64,000 nucleotides of DNA from Chondrus crispus (Eukaryota; Rhodophyta; Florideophyceae; Gigartinales; Gigartinaceae): NCBI RefSeq assembly GCF_000350225.1, contig NW_005179023.1, positions 27,694 to 91,693 of the forward strand, given 5' to 3'. Below are positions 50,593-61,656 of the stretch, piece after piece (the stretch's first letter is position 1; each line of letters begins with the position of its first letter). Made by a program: the position numbers and the translations under genes. The notes below the pieces were generated by a model. That model was not told the origin of the DNA. It saw only the letters and a list, made by a program, of their open reading frames with translations, and did no database searches.

Positions 50593-52425
50593 TTAAGCGT
50601 GAACGTCCGCGTTCACGTCTGCAGAGAGGCTTCTGCCGGTGCGCCTCCGGAGGCGTTGGGCGTAACGAGACACCATCTCCTCCGGGACATGAGTCCGCGC
50701 AGTCCAAGTGGGTGTGTCGTAATCCGCCCACTTGATGAGGAACTCCGTAGTTCCGTCTTCCATGACTCGATGTCTCAGTAGCCGTTCAACGGCATATTGC
50801 GTTCCCGCGGTGACCTTATCGGCGAGGTCCCGCGGGGTCGTCGTACTTGCTCGTGGCGCGTCTATCGGAGACGGCGCGTACACGCAGCGGTCGGCGGAGA
50901 CTCGCTCGGTGACCCCATCACGATCGATCGTGATGGTTCGGCGGTCATTGGCGAGCACGCGGTAGGGTCCGACAGCGGGCGAGGCGAGCTTGTTCGATGT
51001 CTTAGCCCCATCGGTGGGGTTGAGATATACGTATTCCCCGGGACGGAGCCGGGAATTAATACGTCGTATGCGCTTATCGAAGTCGCGCTTGTAGCGAGCC
51101 TGCGTCCGACGCAGGCTCCCGTAGGCCTTTTGGATAGTCGAATCCACGGTCTTGAGGAACTCGTCACGTTGGTTCCCCGTATAGGAAGGGGGCGCGTCGC
51201 CGTCGGCCCGTCGGAGAGAGAACTCCGGCGGTTGTCTGCTGAGCACGAGCTCAAACGGCGTGGTGCGTGTGGTGCGATGTACGTGGGAGTTGTACGCATA
51301 CGTAAGCGGCCCCACGTACACATCCCAGTCGTCCTGGTGTTCACCCACGTAGTTCTTCAGCATCGAGGCGATTGTTCGGTTATATCGCTCGACTTGTCCG
51401 TTCGTCTGGGGATGGTACGCCGAAGTGTACAAATTCTTTATCCCCAGAACGCGGCACGTGCTGTGGAAGAACTTGGCATTAAACTGAAGGCCGTTGTCCG
51501 AAAGCAACTTGCGAGGGACGCCATACTTGAACACCCACGAGTCGCAGAACGCAACTGCGACCGTGTGCGCTGTTATCGTGCGGAGCGCAACGACTTGCGT
51601 TAGCTTACTGAAGCGGTCCGTAATCACGAGCAGGAATCGTTTTCCTGTCTTCGTCTTGGGGAGCGGCCCCAAGATGTCGATCGCGAGGCTCTCGAGGGGC
51701 CTCGTAGCTGGAAACAATCTCAATCGGTTGAGATGTTTCCTCAGCTTCACCCGGTTCATCGCGCAGGTTCGACACACTCGCACCGTGGCTGCGACGTCTG
51801 CAGCCAGGTGGGGCCAGTAGTACTCGCGTCGAAGTGCGTAGTACATACGATTCTGGCCCGGGTGCCCCGCGATGGCCGGGTTGTGGCACAGGCGAAGGAG
51901 CCTGGAGCGGAGCGTCCGAGGTACCACCACCTGAACGATATCAGGGTCGAAGGGGTGTCTCCGTTTGAGCACCCCTTGGTGGTCCTCGAAGAACGCGGAG
52001 TCCCTGGACTCTGACTTTCGTGCCAAAACAGTTTGGCAGAAGTCATCCACGCGTTGCTCCTCGACTATCTCCTCTATCGTAAGAGGGGCCGGAAGGTCGT
52101 CCTGCGGTGGGACGACCGGGGAGTCGAGCGCGCCAGCCTCGGGGTCTTCGGCGCGCTGGAGGTCGGCGGCGGGCACTTGGCCGGGGGTCGTTCTTGCAGA
52201 TCCCTCCCAAGTCGACGGTGTCCTCTCTGCGGAGCTAGGTCGGCCAGCTCCTGCCTCCCCGACTTGATCGGTCAAGTCGGTGAGGTGTAGCGCATATGCG
52301 ATCCCCTCGGCGACACGGCTATAGGTGGGATCTTTGGGGCGTATTGCATTGGACCACGCCTCACGCTCCGTCTTGTGCACGGGGCTTACGGAAGCCTCGG
52401 CGCCTTCACGGTCGGTCCGTGGCAT
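50593..52425 (-). pseudogene. Gypsy element 2 pol part: integrase and chromodomain
   Basis: This minus-strand frame is close to the second half of element 1 pol. It has the HHCC region (HPGQNRMYYALRREYYWPH), the DDE core (AIDILGPL, LLSDNGLQFN, NGQVERYNRT) and a chromodomain near the end (EFLIKWADYDTPTWTA). The reverse transcriptase part is not represented here. This is an incomplete fossil copy. Confidence 0.85.
50599..50616. repeat. 18-bp palindrome copy D (end of Gypsy 2 pol)
   Basis: GTGAACGTCCGCGTTCAC overlaps the last pol codons (VNADVHA), preceded by GGCCCCCCTTAAGC. This is the same position as copy B in element 1. Confidence 0.9.
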
Positions 52426-52926
52426 CTAACCTACGGAGGTCAGGGTGTCTTCTCTTTCGTTCACACGCGCCGGGCTTACGGAAGCCTGGGCGCCTTCGCG
52501 TTCTTCGCGGATGGTGGTCGCCACCGGACTCACCAGGGTCTCTCCGTGGGGCGAAGCGTGCGCTCCCACCCGAACGGTTCGAGAATCCTTGACGCGGGGG
52601 GCCGGCTTCGCCCTCCGACTGCCGGAGGAGATTGCGCATTTCGGGGCGCGTCTCCATCTGGTTGTGGTAGTCCCTGTACGCCGTGAATATTCGTTGTTCC
52701 GGGGACAGGAACTGGCACGCGTACATGGCGTGACCGTACGTACGGCATAGCCAACACACGTACGCGCTGCCATCTCCCGAGGCGAAGATCGCCGCTTCGC
52801 ATGCCTCCTCATCGGTGAGGCGGGGCACGCGAGGAGGAGCGACTCCTCCATCTCGATTCGAGATGTGTAACTCCGCGACCCGGCGGTCCGTACCACTCGT
52901 CACCCTCGAGGTGTGCGCGAACGCAA
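52406..52926 (-). pseudogene. Gypsy element 2 gag part with zinc knuckle
   Basis: The minus-strand frame is similar to element 1 gag around the nucleocapsid: VPRLTDEEACEAAIFAS, then CWLCRTYGHAMYACQFL. It ends at the boundary with the DNA element at about 52,926. Fossil, partial. Confidence 0.8.
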
Positions 52927-53357
52927 TCAACACTGGTTTGGTGGTAACCAGAATTTGGGATACCAAACAGTACCAGGGGCACCCCTTCGGATTCCAGATA
53001 TTTTTATATGGTTGTAAAGCTTAGAGCAGTAGTAGTGATATGCAGAAAACAGAAGTGGACAAACCAAAATAGTTTAGAAGTTATCGTCCAACATGTACTC
53101 TCTAAATCTGGGGGATGGGGGGTTCTGTATAGGCCAAATCAAAAAAATTATCATACAATTTTACTTGGAAATTGCAGTACAATTTATGTTATATAAAAAT
53201 TTGATACCTGTTCACAATCTGCCGACAGAATTTAATCCTAAATTCTGTCTGGACTTGCTCGAAGTTGGCGATTGTGGCCCACTTCAAGCCTCCCCGACCC
53301 ATTAGGACGACCCGTATCGTCACGTCCACCCCCCCCCCCGCGTCGCGAACTCCAAAC
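52927..53357 (+). repeat. Left long inverted repeat
   Basis: It contains GGTAACCAGAATTTGGGATA near the outer end, an AT-rich middle and a C-run near 53,328-53,339. It matches the reverse complement of 61,657-62,083. Confidence 0.85.
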
Positions 53358-53361
53358 CCAA

Positions 53362-53559
53362 GTCAAATTGGGAGATAAACTCCCAGCCGATATTCGTCTG
53401 ACAGAAAATCAGGAGCTGAAGGTGGACAACCCCCCCTCACTGGTGAGGTCGAACCCATCGGCCGTACCGTTGATTGCACATCCAGCCACTGCCAAGTCAA
53501 TTGATAAGGTGGTCAATATCATCAAAGGAGTGTGGCTTCGTGATAATACATATTGGTAA
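53362..53559 (+). pseudogene. Captured P-type ATPase fragment (type IIC-like)
   Basis: The frame reads VKLGDKLPADIRLTENQELKVDN, the segment leading to the actuator-domain TGES loop of Na+/K+-type P-ATPases (canonical GDxxPADxR...KVDNSSLTGESEP). After a C-run the match continues one frame over as LTGEVEPIGRTVDCTS. The host-gene origin is clear, and it is broken by a frameshift at the C-run and covers only about 50 residues. It lies just inside the left inverted repeat, as in elements that pick up gene scraps. Confidence 0.7.
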
Positions 53560-53976
53560 TTTGTTCCGGCTTAATATGTGCATTTCGTAGATCTAGGAAA
53601 GGTTGAAGAGAAATAAAAGTTATGTCTGCCTCGAAGGAACCTTCGCTACTTGCTCACATCAACGAACTACATGTCGGGCCTCAAACAACTAACGATGCAG
53701 TATGGTGGGGTGTGCGCTGGAGAAATATCTATGGTAATGCGCATTTGTGGCATATATATTGCAGTAGAGAGACTGGAGGCAGTCAGATGCTCTTTTGCCA
53801 GTTACTGCTGTAGGCTCAGCTGATATGAATATCTTTGGTCAAACCCAGGGTGCGTCGCAACCGGCCTTTGGTACTGCTGCACCCACGTTTACCAAAGTTT
53901 ACCAGGGCATTGCACCCTCACTACCGTATCTGACTGCGTCAAGCTGACCACCGAGTAGCGGAGGCCACCCAGCATA
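53560..53976. other. Spacer with a possible FG-nucleoporin scrap
   Basis: This is a short non-coding spacer downstream of the minus-strand gene. On the plus strand at about 53,804-53,905 it encodes SADMNIFGQTQGASQPAFGTAAPTF-like text, which resembles an FG-repeat nucleoporin segment. The fragment is too short to be sure. A 63-codon ORF at 53,622 (MSASKEPSLLAHINEL...) has no recognised match. Confidence 0.35.
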
Positions 53977-56900
53977 TCACGCAACTCCAAGAGCCTGCCT
54001 AATTTGCCTCGCCGCTGCTGCGCTGATCTCTTTCGATTTCTTCAACTCCGAAAACCTGGACAAAACAGTTGCGACACTGATAAACTCTGTCCACGGTTTC
54101 CTGATGTCATGTAACCTAGAGGGTGCATACTTACCTGTCCAGGCACATTTACCATTGTACACTTCCCACCAATGGATGGTGAGATCCGTAGTTACGCCTT
54201 CATCGTCCTTGTGAATTGATATGACACGCCCGACCCAGAACGGGACGGTTTCTATAGAGCAAGAAGAACCGCGTACCGCTACGAAGTCATTACATTCGTA
54301 TTCGAGGTCTTGCAGGGGTTGTTCTTCCATCTCGATTTCAACTTCATCATGTTCAATTTCGTCTTGCAAGCCATCAACCGCATCAGTAACTGTTCTATAC
54401 TTTCCCTTCATCTCAAATACGTCGCGCAGATTCCAGTGGAATCTCTCCAGTCTTGATTCATACACGCGGTCGCGTAGAAGCCGTAGCTGGGCTAACTTTC
54501 TCCTGTCATTCACTCGTGTCTCCTCAGACACAAGACGGGTGTTGATTTTATCAAGATCGTTAGGACATGTGGCTTCGGTCGGTGGTGTTTTGGCAAGGTC
54601 AGGTGCAAATTTCAGGAAGCCTCCGGTGCACTGCCCAACCTTGAGAGAGCCCCAATCGTCGTTACACCCAACCCGCGCCGAACATGCAGTGTTAAAAGAA
54701 TTGCCACGATACTCTGGGATCCCCTCCACACGGTGAAACTTGAAATATCGAAAATGGGAAAACCGTTGAGGCTTTTCCAAACACCTTTCTTGGTCACACA
54801 GCCCAGAGAAGTTTATAATCTGGCGAAGATCAGCAACGTGAGGGGGAGGGTTATATGCCTTCCCGAGCTCAGTGATCAGGTCTTCCAGAGTTATAGCCTC
54901 ATGATGCCTGAGCCGGCGAGCAGTGCAGCTGAACGCTTGGTCTATGTCAGAATGGGTATGACGAATTGGTAGAAACGACACAAAGACTTCTTGAAACACC
55001 CCCCATGCAACCAGGGATTCCATGTATCCGAAGAAGTATCTGTTCTTATTTTCGCGAGTGAAATTGTCCACCTGCACGAACTGGGTGTCCGGGAGTGGGC
55101 CCTTCTCAGCCTTTACCATCAGCGTCCGATGAAGAGCTTCTAGTACGTGATTCGCGCCTGTCTCATATTCATCTGTCATAGTGAACAGGGACAGATGTTT
55201 CACGGGACCATGTTCAAGCAGTCCAATTAGCTTAACTTTGATACTGTGCCCCTTTGTGTGCTTAGTATTGAAGAGGAAATGCGGCAAACCGAAGGCGGAC
55301 TGGTCGGCACCGTCCAGAATGATAGAGCAATACTTAGCAGGATACAGTCCTGCTTTATCACACTTCTTCTGGTACTCGCGCCGCTCCGCTGCAACCATAT
55401 CGTTGTGAGTGGTTTTTCGCTCACGAAGTAGCCGAGTTGCTGACTCATCGGTACCGGCTTTGGAGAGCAGGTCTCGGATGAGATCGCATTCGGAACACAC
55501 TGTGAACCTATGCACCCTCCGCACCTTGATGTTGGGCACGTGCTTTTGCCATGTCTCGTAAAAATAGCTTCGCGTGGGTGGGGCGCGCGAATGGAGGCGA
55601 CTGAACTCAGAGAGGAAGATGTCGAAGACCTGGGCTTTTTGGAAATAGGGCAAGTGCTGTTCGTTTCGGTCGGGCATATGGTCGGCTGTGCTTTCTGAAA
55701 GACGTTCAAGGAAGCATATGACCGCGTCCCGTTGATTAGCTTCTGAGTTTCTCACAGTAGAAGTCAAGGAAGACCTCCTCTTGCTAAACGGTGTNNNNNN
55801 NNNNNNNNNNNNNNNNNNNNNNNNNNNNNNNNNNNNNNNNNNNNNNNNNNNNNNNNNNNNNNNNNNNNNNNNNNNNNNNNNNNNNNNNNNNNNNTAGAAA
55901 ACTGCAGGGACTTCTCTAGAAACTTATAACACACCGCCTTTCCATCGAAGAAAAACATCCCTGAGTTATCTTCCAACAAGCCCTCCAGATAAGCTCGTCT
56001 CCCCGCCCTATTCAGCAAAGATACATGTTCCACTTGAGCCTTGACGTATCGAGCGTCAACTTTGTAAAAACAACGGCGATGGATACAACATTTTAACTTA
56101 TCCACCTCCATGTTTTGGAACGCATCAGCGTGGGCACGGCGTCGTTTAAGTAACACACTCTCCACACCCTTGCCGCGACGGCGACTCTTGTACGTGTATA
56201 CTCTCTTTTTAAAAGGTGATGTCTCGCTGTTCGCAACACTGCGACTGGCCGGACTTCGTTGCGATGGGGGTCCATTTTTCGTTCGAGTGTTAGAGGGCGG
56301 AGGGGGACGGTACTCAGCGTCACTACCAGATTTAGACAACTCATCTTCATCTTCCAGTGTTCGATATTCTGCGGCATTTGGCGTAGCTAGAGCATCTTCT
56401 TCTTGCAGTTCGGGTGGTGAAGATTCTGCTGCATTTGGGGTAGCTGGAGCTACTTCGGGTTCCGCAGCTATCCCTCGGGCTGCAATTACCAATGAGCGGA
56501 TGCTCCACAATTTACGCTGCACTGTACCGGAATCCAGCGAAACACTTGATGACCGCCTTTGGGGCGATCGTCGTATCGCTGTGGTCGGGCTGGGTTGATT
56601 TCGCATGGTAGAATCCGGGAGACATGGTGAAGTGTGTCGGATGGGAACATTAAAGAGTTGCGTTGTGTCTGGCGGCGTTGAGAGTGGTGTGTGTGAAGTT
56701 GCTGGCGTCGCAGAAAGGGCGCGACGCTTCCCGTCTCGCAATCCTGAGCTTTGCGAGTTCTGAGCAGTGGGTGAGGCATCTGTTGGCGGACAACCTCGTT
56801 TACGACTGCTCCTTGGCGTTTGTTGGGGATTCACAGGGCGGGACTCAGGGGTATGTAGAGTGGTTGGCGTCGCGAGCTGCACGCGACGCTTCCCGCTTCG

Positions 56901-57059
56901 TAGTGGGGTGCTTTGCGAGTCCCGAGCAGTACTACGCGGTGATGTGCGTGGGGGAGCCACAGTGCGGGACTCAGGGGTATGTAACGGTTCACCATGGCTC
57001 GAGCTACTCGCTTGTGCAATAGAGCGCTTTGCACGAGTCGTACGCCTAGTCGTAGTCAT
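53977..57059 (-). CDS. DUF7869-like protein with RNase-H-like core (spans an assembly gap)
   Basis: This minus-strand gene of about 1,000 residues starts at ATG 57,059 (MTTTRRTTRAKRS) and crosses the N gap at 55,795-55,894 in what looks like one frame on each side. Order of parts: a long Ser/Pro/Arg-rich disordered N-terminus with repeated TPESR..P and SGKRR-type motifs; a Cys pair domain (CCIHRRCFYKV...VEHVSLLNRAGRRAYLEGLL...VCYKFLEKSL); then after the gap a core with ILDGADQSAFGLPHF, VQVDNFTRENKNRYFFGYME and LPIRHTHSDIDQAF. The D, DN-x-x-x-EN and HTHxDID blocks are the hallmark of the DUF7869 family, and look like an RNase-H/DDE-type fold. The C-terminus (FVAVRG...FWVGRVISI...IHWWEVYN...YAPSRLHD) resembles a BAH/Tudor-like reader. 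It is probably the element's transposase or integrase-like protein; that role is inference. Confidence 0.7.
55795..55894. other. Assembly gap (100 N)
   Basis: One hundred N, the conventional size for a gap of unknown length. It falls inside the DUF7869-like gene between the Cys domain and the catalytic-looking core. Confidence 0.99.
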
Positions 57060-58252
57060 TGGAATGGTTCTGAGATGGGTTGTTGCCCCCAACAGTTCAG
57101 ATGGGTTGTTGTGGATTGAGATGGGTTGAGGAACTTTATCGCGGAGACCAGGATGGTACCCTCTTTACCTTTTATATACTGGAGCGTGTATCAACTACAA
57201 GCACTGCAGCACGAGAATTCAGGTGATGGTGGGTGCAGCTCCACACGAGCAGCAGCGATACTGTTCTGTGGAACAGATAATGCCTGCTGGATGACCAGTT
57301 TAGCTATCCGTGAATACTGATATTCACTGAGCAGGTACGCCGAGCTATGAATGGTTGGCTGCTGTCTCTGCGCTACCATGAAGAAGCCTGTAATGGAAGC
57401 TTTACAGATCTGAGAGAGCGCTGTTTGAAACATATCTGAATCAAATATTTGGGAGATTGCACCCAAATCATATGTCGCACTAAATTTGATACGCAATGTT
57501 CACCATGTCCAAATATAGATTTTTCATTCCACATTTCAAGAGAACAGTTATGCATTACTGATATTTAGTTTTAGCTCCTCAAAATCATGACACGTTTTCT
57601 GCTGTCCCACACGGCACAAATTCATGATCGCCATTGACGGACAGCACACAATCATGATCGGACAGTTCTTTCCGTTGCAGCCTCAACCGCAAAGTAAATC
57701 CGGGAGATTCAGGCTATGAATGAGTAGATAAAGTGCGGGTATGGGGACACGTACGCTACGTGCAGACATGTCCAGAAGATTCCTGCTGCGTACTGCACAT
57801 ACTGATGGCGTGGAGACGGAGTTCAATTATCGAACAGGCGGAGATCATGGACATCACTCTGATTCGATTGTTAGTCCTGCATATATTAACGTGTGGTATC
57901 AGTATGCAATTCTCGTTTGGTTTGCTATAACACCAGGGCAGAAATGAAGTATTCGGTCCGGCACGGTCGGCTACTGCAGTTTCCACAAGCAGGTGCAGGA
58001 TTTCGTACTTCTTTCGGAATTGTTCATGGCACATTCGGAGCTACTGTATGTCTCGACTTCCCTATCTCATTGAATTGACCATGTGCTCACAAGCACCAGA
58101 ACACCGGTAGCAACAAGCCATCCTGTTAATTGTTACTGGTTCGAGTTAGAGTAATTTCTGTCGGCAAACTGTTCGCCACCCTCCTTCCCAATTTAAAATT
58201 TCTGTCGTACTGCAGACCCCCGTTCTGTACGAAAGTGAACCCACTATCAGGT
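57060..58252. promoter_or_regulatory. Central divergent promoter region of the DNA element
   Basis: These 1.2 kb lie between the two divergent genes, with no convincing ORF. They include an ATCATGA/TCATGAT-rich stretch (57,587-57,660, with CACACGGCACAAATTCATGATC and ACAGCACACAATCATGATC). This is a reasonable place for shared regulation, but no specific site can be proven. Confidence 0.4.
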
Positions 58253-61208
58253 ATGACGCGGAAAAGGAAGTCAGCTCAAGCGTCTCGGAATGATCCATCC
58301 CCACAGGTGCGCGACAGGATGGAGGTGGCAAAAGCATTGTTTGCGGACGTGATGGAGGGCTCAACTAACACGACAGTTGATCCTAGGGACTCCATACCGC
58401 TCACAAATGTTAGAGCCATAGTTCGTTCAGGTGTAGAACGAATGAAGGTACTGTTCCGAGGCCATGCCGTTGCCGAAGGTAATCACGAAGCGGGTGAGGC
58501 ACCTCACGAACCAGGTATCACTGCGGGATCGGATATGCCAGTGCTCATGCCGTTGACGGGTACCTACCGGCGATATGTGATCGACCATTTCAAGGGGGTG
58601 TTTGACGGAGACGGAGGCAAGGGAGAAAAGTCGCACAAGGACGCAATGGTACGGCGTGGTCGACGGGATGCACAGACTTGTTGCTATCCTCGAGCTCATC
58701 GACGAGCTACCTGCGCAATGGAGTGGATTCTCTTGGAGTGTGACCATATTGAGTGGTGGCCATAACGTGCAAGTGTTGCGGCAACTTGCGCGCCATCAAA
58801 ACAGGAAGCATGCCCCTAGTTATTACATTGAAACGACCTTTTACGATACTCTTTGTGGTCTGGGAGAGGAGGCGGCTCGTTTGAAAGCGGAAAAAAACGG
58901 CCGAACACCGACAGCAAAGCAAATCGCCTGTGCTTACGATGGTTGTGCTCATCAGAAGGAGAGCACCTTGAAACAAACTGCTACTACTGCGCTGCGACTG
59001 TCGCAGAGAGTAGTCAACACAATCGGAGAGATTGTTACATCTGAACATCCCGATCTCATCGCATCACCACGCACGCTAAGTGGTGTCGTGAGACCGTCCA
59101 AATCCCCAAGCACGAGCAACACGGACTGTCGAGTATTTCGCAACTTCATTCACATCAGCTCACTTAAGTCTTGCATCCCATTCATGAATGCTTCTGGTGC
59201 AGATGGCGAGCTTGCTCAGGTAAATACATTGTATCGTGTACGTGACATGTGCAGATTGCACAACTTCAAACCTGTATCATACAAAGTAGTTGGAGAGCAG
59301 TTTCAGAAGGCCAAGGCTGCTTTGCAGGAAGCAAGAAAATTCGAAGAACTATTGGAGACAGATAAGTGGCCAAGTGAAATGGAGACAACGAAAGCGAATT
59401 TACTATGCACAACCAAATTCGATATAGCAGTGCTCACTAACAAGGGAAACGACAGAGCAATACTGGATGTTATTCTAGAACTGTATCGCCGAACTTGTCC
59501 CCAGATCGCCTCATTCAAGGAAGAGAAGTACAAGGCCAAGTATGTTACAACCCCTGCCCCATCACCTGCTATAAACAGTACACCAGCTACCCAAGCTTCC
59601 GGCCCCAATACGTCCACGGCCGCTGCTCATACAGAGGGCAACGGTACGCTGGAGGGTACTGCTGATGAAGGAAATGAGATAATGCCGGCTATACCCGATG
59701 ATCCACATATATCCGCCGACGAGAAAGATCCAGCTGAACAGAATACTGCCAATCCTCCGCCAGCTGCATATGCTAAGTCGGCTGCTCCTCAAAGCGAGGC
59801 CTCAGAACGACTTAAGACATGTGTCAATTACACGGACGATAGGGAGGTTTTCATGATGAAAAGGAGAGACTTCCTGAAGGAACTTGGCATAGAAGCATAT
59901 CAAATGAAATGGCAGGAATACTATGGATCCGTGAGAACGGACAAATGCCCATTGTTCGATCTACTGTGTACAGACCCTCCGTACGGTACGCCATCATGCC
60001 GGTCAGGTGCAGGAAACGGTTATGATAATGTCGTCGACACCACGGAAATGAAGGCCGTCGCAGAACTATCACGAAGTATACTGAAACCCGGTGGATGGGT
60101 GTTTATATTCACATCAATACAGTACTTTAGTAGATGGTACAATGCGTTTAAGGAAACGGGTTTCAGCGGACCTCAGTACCCTTACGTCATCATGAAGGAC
60201 ACCAAGACGTTGCAAGAATATCGAGGGGACGTCTTCCCTCAGAACGCCTGTGAATTTGGCATGTTCGCTAAGACACCAGGGCATCGACCGGATGGGTTCA
60301 AGGTAGATTTACGGAGCCCCTACCATGTTTTGCAGGCCCCAGAGAAACGGAAGTTTGCGGCAATATCTAGGGTACCAGTTACTTCTAACAAGTTACTCAA
60401 GCCTGGAACGAGATCACCCATTCTGACGGAGGAGAAAAATCCCAATCTCTTAGCTGAGCTTATGTCAACGTTCTGTCCAAACAACGGTCATGTTCTGGAC
60501 ATTTACGGTGGTACTCTTTCTACGGCAATTTCTTGCATTCGGACAAACAGAAAGTGCACTGTAGTGGAGGCAGATGCTGAGCGATATCGTTTCGCCCATG
60601 AACGGCTTCGTTTAATCGCCCAAAACCACTGCGGTCTATCAGAAGCTACTAATGCGCCAATGAAGAGGTCATGTAAAGATCCTTCTTCCGTACCATCCTT
60701 CGTGACAAGAAACTCCATCACGAGCGATACTAATAACTTGTCCGACAATGTCCTGTTATTACGTGATATGAGAAAACCTGAAAGCGGTATTGCTGATAGT
60801 GGGGAAGAGCCCTCAATGGCTGTACACGCAGCTACAACCGGGGGATCTAATGCGTCGTTCCTGGAAGCTGTGAAACCGGGAAGTACCGTGCGATTGATGG
60901 TGTCCGGGAAGGTGGTAGGGACCGGTACTCTTCAACTACCTCCGGGCGATTCTTCGAAGTTCTACAGAAGGCTGCACGGACACGAGCTCAAAGATGTTGA
61001 GAGAGATGGCGAGTGCCTAGTTGCTGTGTTCCGTGTGTCAATTCTACCTGAGTCGAGGAGTGTGAAGTACCCTTACAATTTCAAAGGACAGGAGGCAGTC
61101 CCGGACAATCTGCGTGATATAGGTAGCGCCTTCTGCGCCTGGGACCTGCACAGTATGGCGCTCTTCAATGATGCGATTGTTACTCACTCGTCGGTACAGA
61201 ACACATAG
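58253..61208 (+). CDS. ParB-like domain fused to a beta-class DNA methyltransferase
   Basis: This gene of about 985 codons starts at ATG 58,253 (MTRKRKSAQ) and has a frame change at about 58,635-58,660. Up to there one frame carries IPLTNVRAIVRSG...LMPLTGTYRR; beyond it the other carries YGVVDGMHRLVAILEL, a ParB/sulfiredoxin-type box (DG-x-HR), and RQLARHQNRK. A helical linker and a Pro/Ala/Glu-rich hinge follow. The methyltransferase has LLCTDPPYGTPSC (catalytic motif IV, codon 59,970) before VLDIYGGTLSTAISCIRTNRKCTVVEAD (AdoMet motifs I and II, from codon 60,492). This IV-then-I order defines the beta class, and DPPY favours N6-adenine as target. The last 120 residues (VRLMVSGKVVGTGTLQLP...LHGHELKDVERDGECLVAVFRV) resemble a small beta domain seen in plant transposon proteins (DUF8039-like, tentative). 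The frame change may be a real lesion, a sequencing error or an intron I cannot define. Confidence 0.8.
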
Positions 61209-61656
61209 TACTCATGTAAAAGGCTGTACTGTTCTTCACGTCGGGCTTCGCAAACCATATTCACCGTATCAACTCTTATCTGTTTTACGCTCACCACAGA
61301 GTGGCACGCTGTCGTATCACGCACTATTCGTGCATCGTCGCATTGCAGACATTCTGCCGTTTATGAGCAGCAGGCAGTAGCACAAAAGGCTGAACTCTTC
61401 TTCACATCGGGCTCTGCCAAGCGTCATATCCACTTTGTCGAAGTCTATATAATAGACACACACCCCCCGCAACGCCCACCTTCTCAACCATCACCGCCGA
61501 CCACCAACCAACACCAAGATGCCGTCAGAGGATGGCTGGTGGCGGGTACTGCATGACATAGTCGGGGTAGTGAGGGATGGGATGGCGTGGAATAGATACT
61601 GGGCGGGGGTGTGACGGTTGTTGGTGGTGATGGCGAGGAAGGGAATGCTGGTGTTT
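61209..61656. promoter_or_regulatory. Right subterminal region with a promoter-like block
   Basis: It contains two imperfect direct copies of AAAGGCTGTACTGTTCTTCAC / AAAAGGCTGAACTCTTCTTC (about 61,218 and 61,384). CTATATAATAG near 61,445 is followed by a C/A-rich leader (ACCATCACCGCCGACCACC) and an ATG at 61,519 that opens a 31-codon ORF (MPSEDGWWRVLHDIVG). The layout looks like the 5' end of a host-type gene, perhaps captured. Confidence 0.4.

Larger units (their letters stand above)
39966..52926 (-). mobile_element. Gypsy element 2: related, incomplete and nested
   Basis: This is a relative of Gypsy element 1 on the same strand. A 609-bp LTR at 39,966-40,574 (preceded by GATAC) is followed by an accessory region (40,575-44,342), a Copia insertion (44,343-50,310), an integrase-to-chromodomain part, and a gag part with its knuckle, up to a DNA element at 52,927. 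I find no second LTR. It is broken and incomplete, with several breaks, and is older than the Copia element inside it. The LTR is clearly diverged from that of element 1. Confidence 0.75.
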
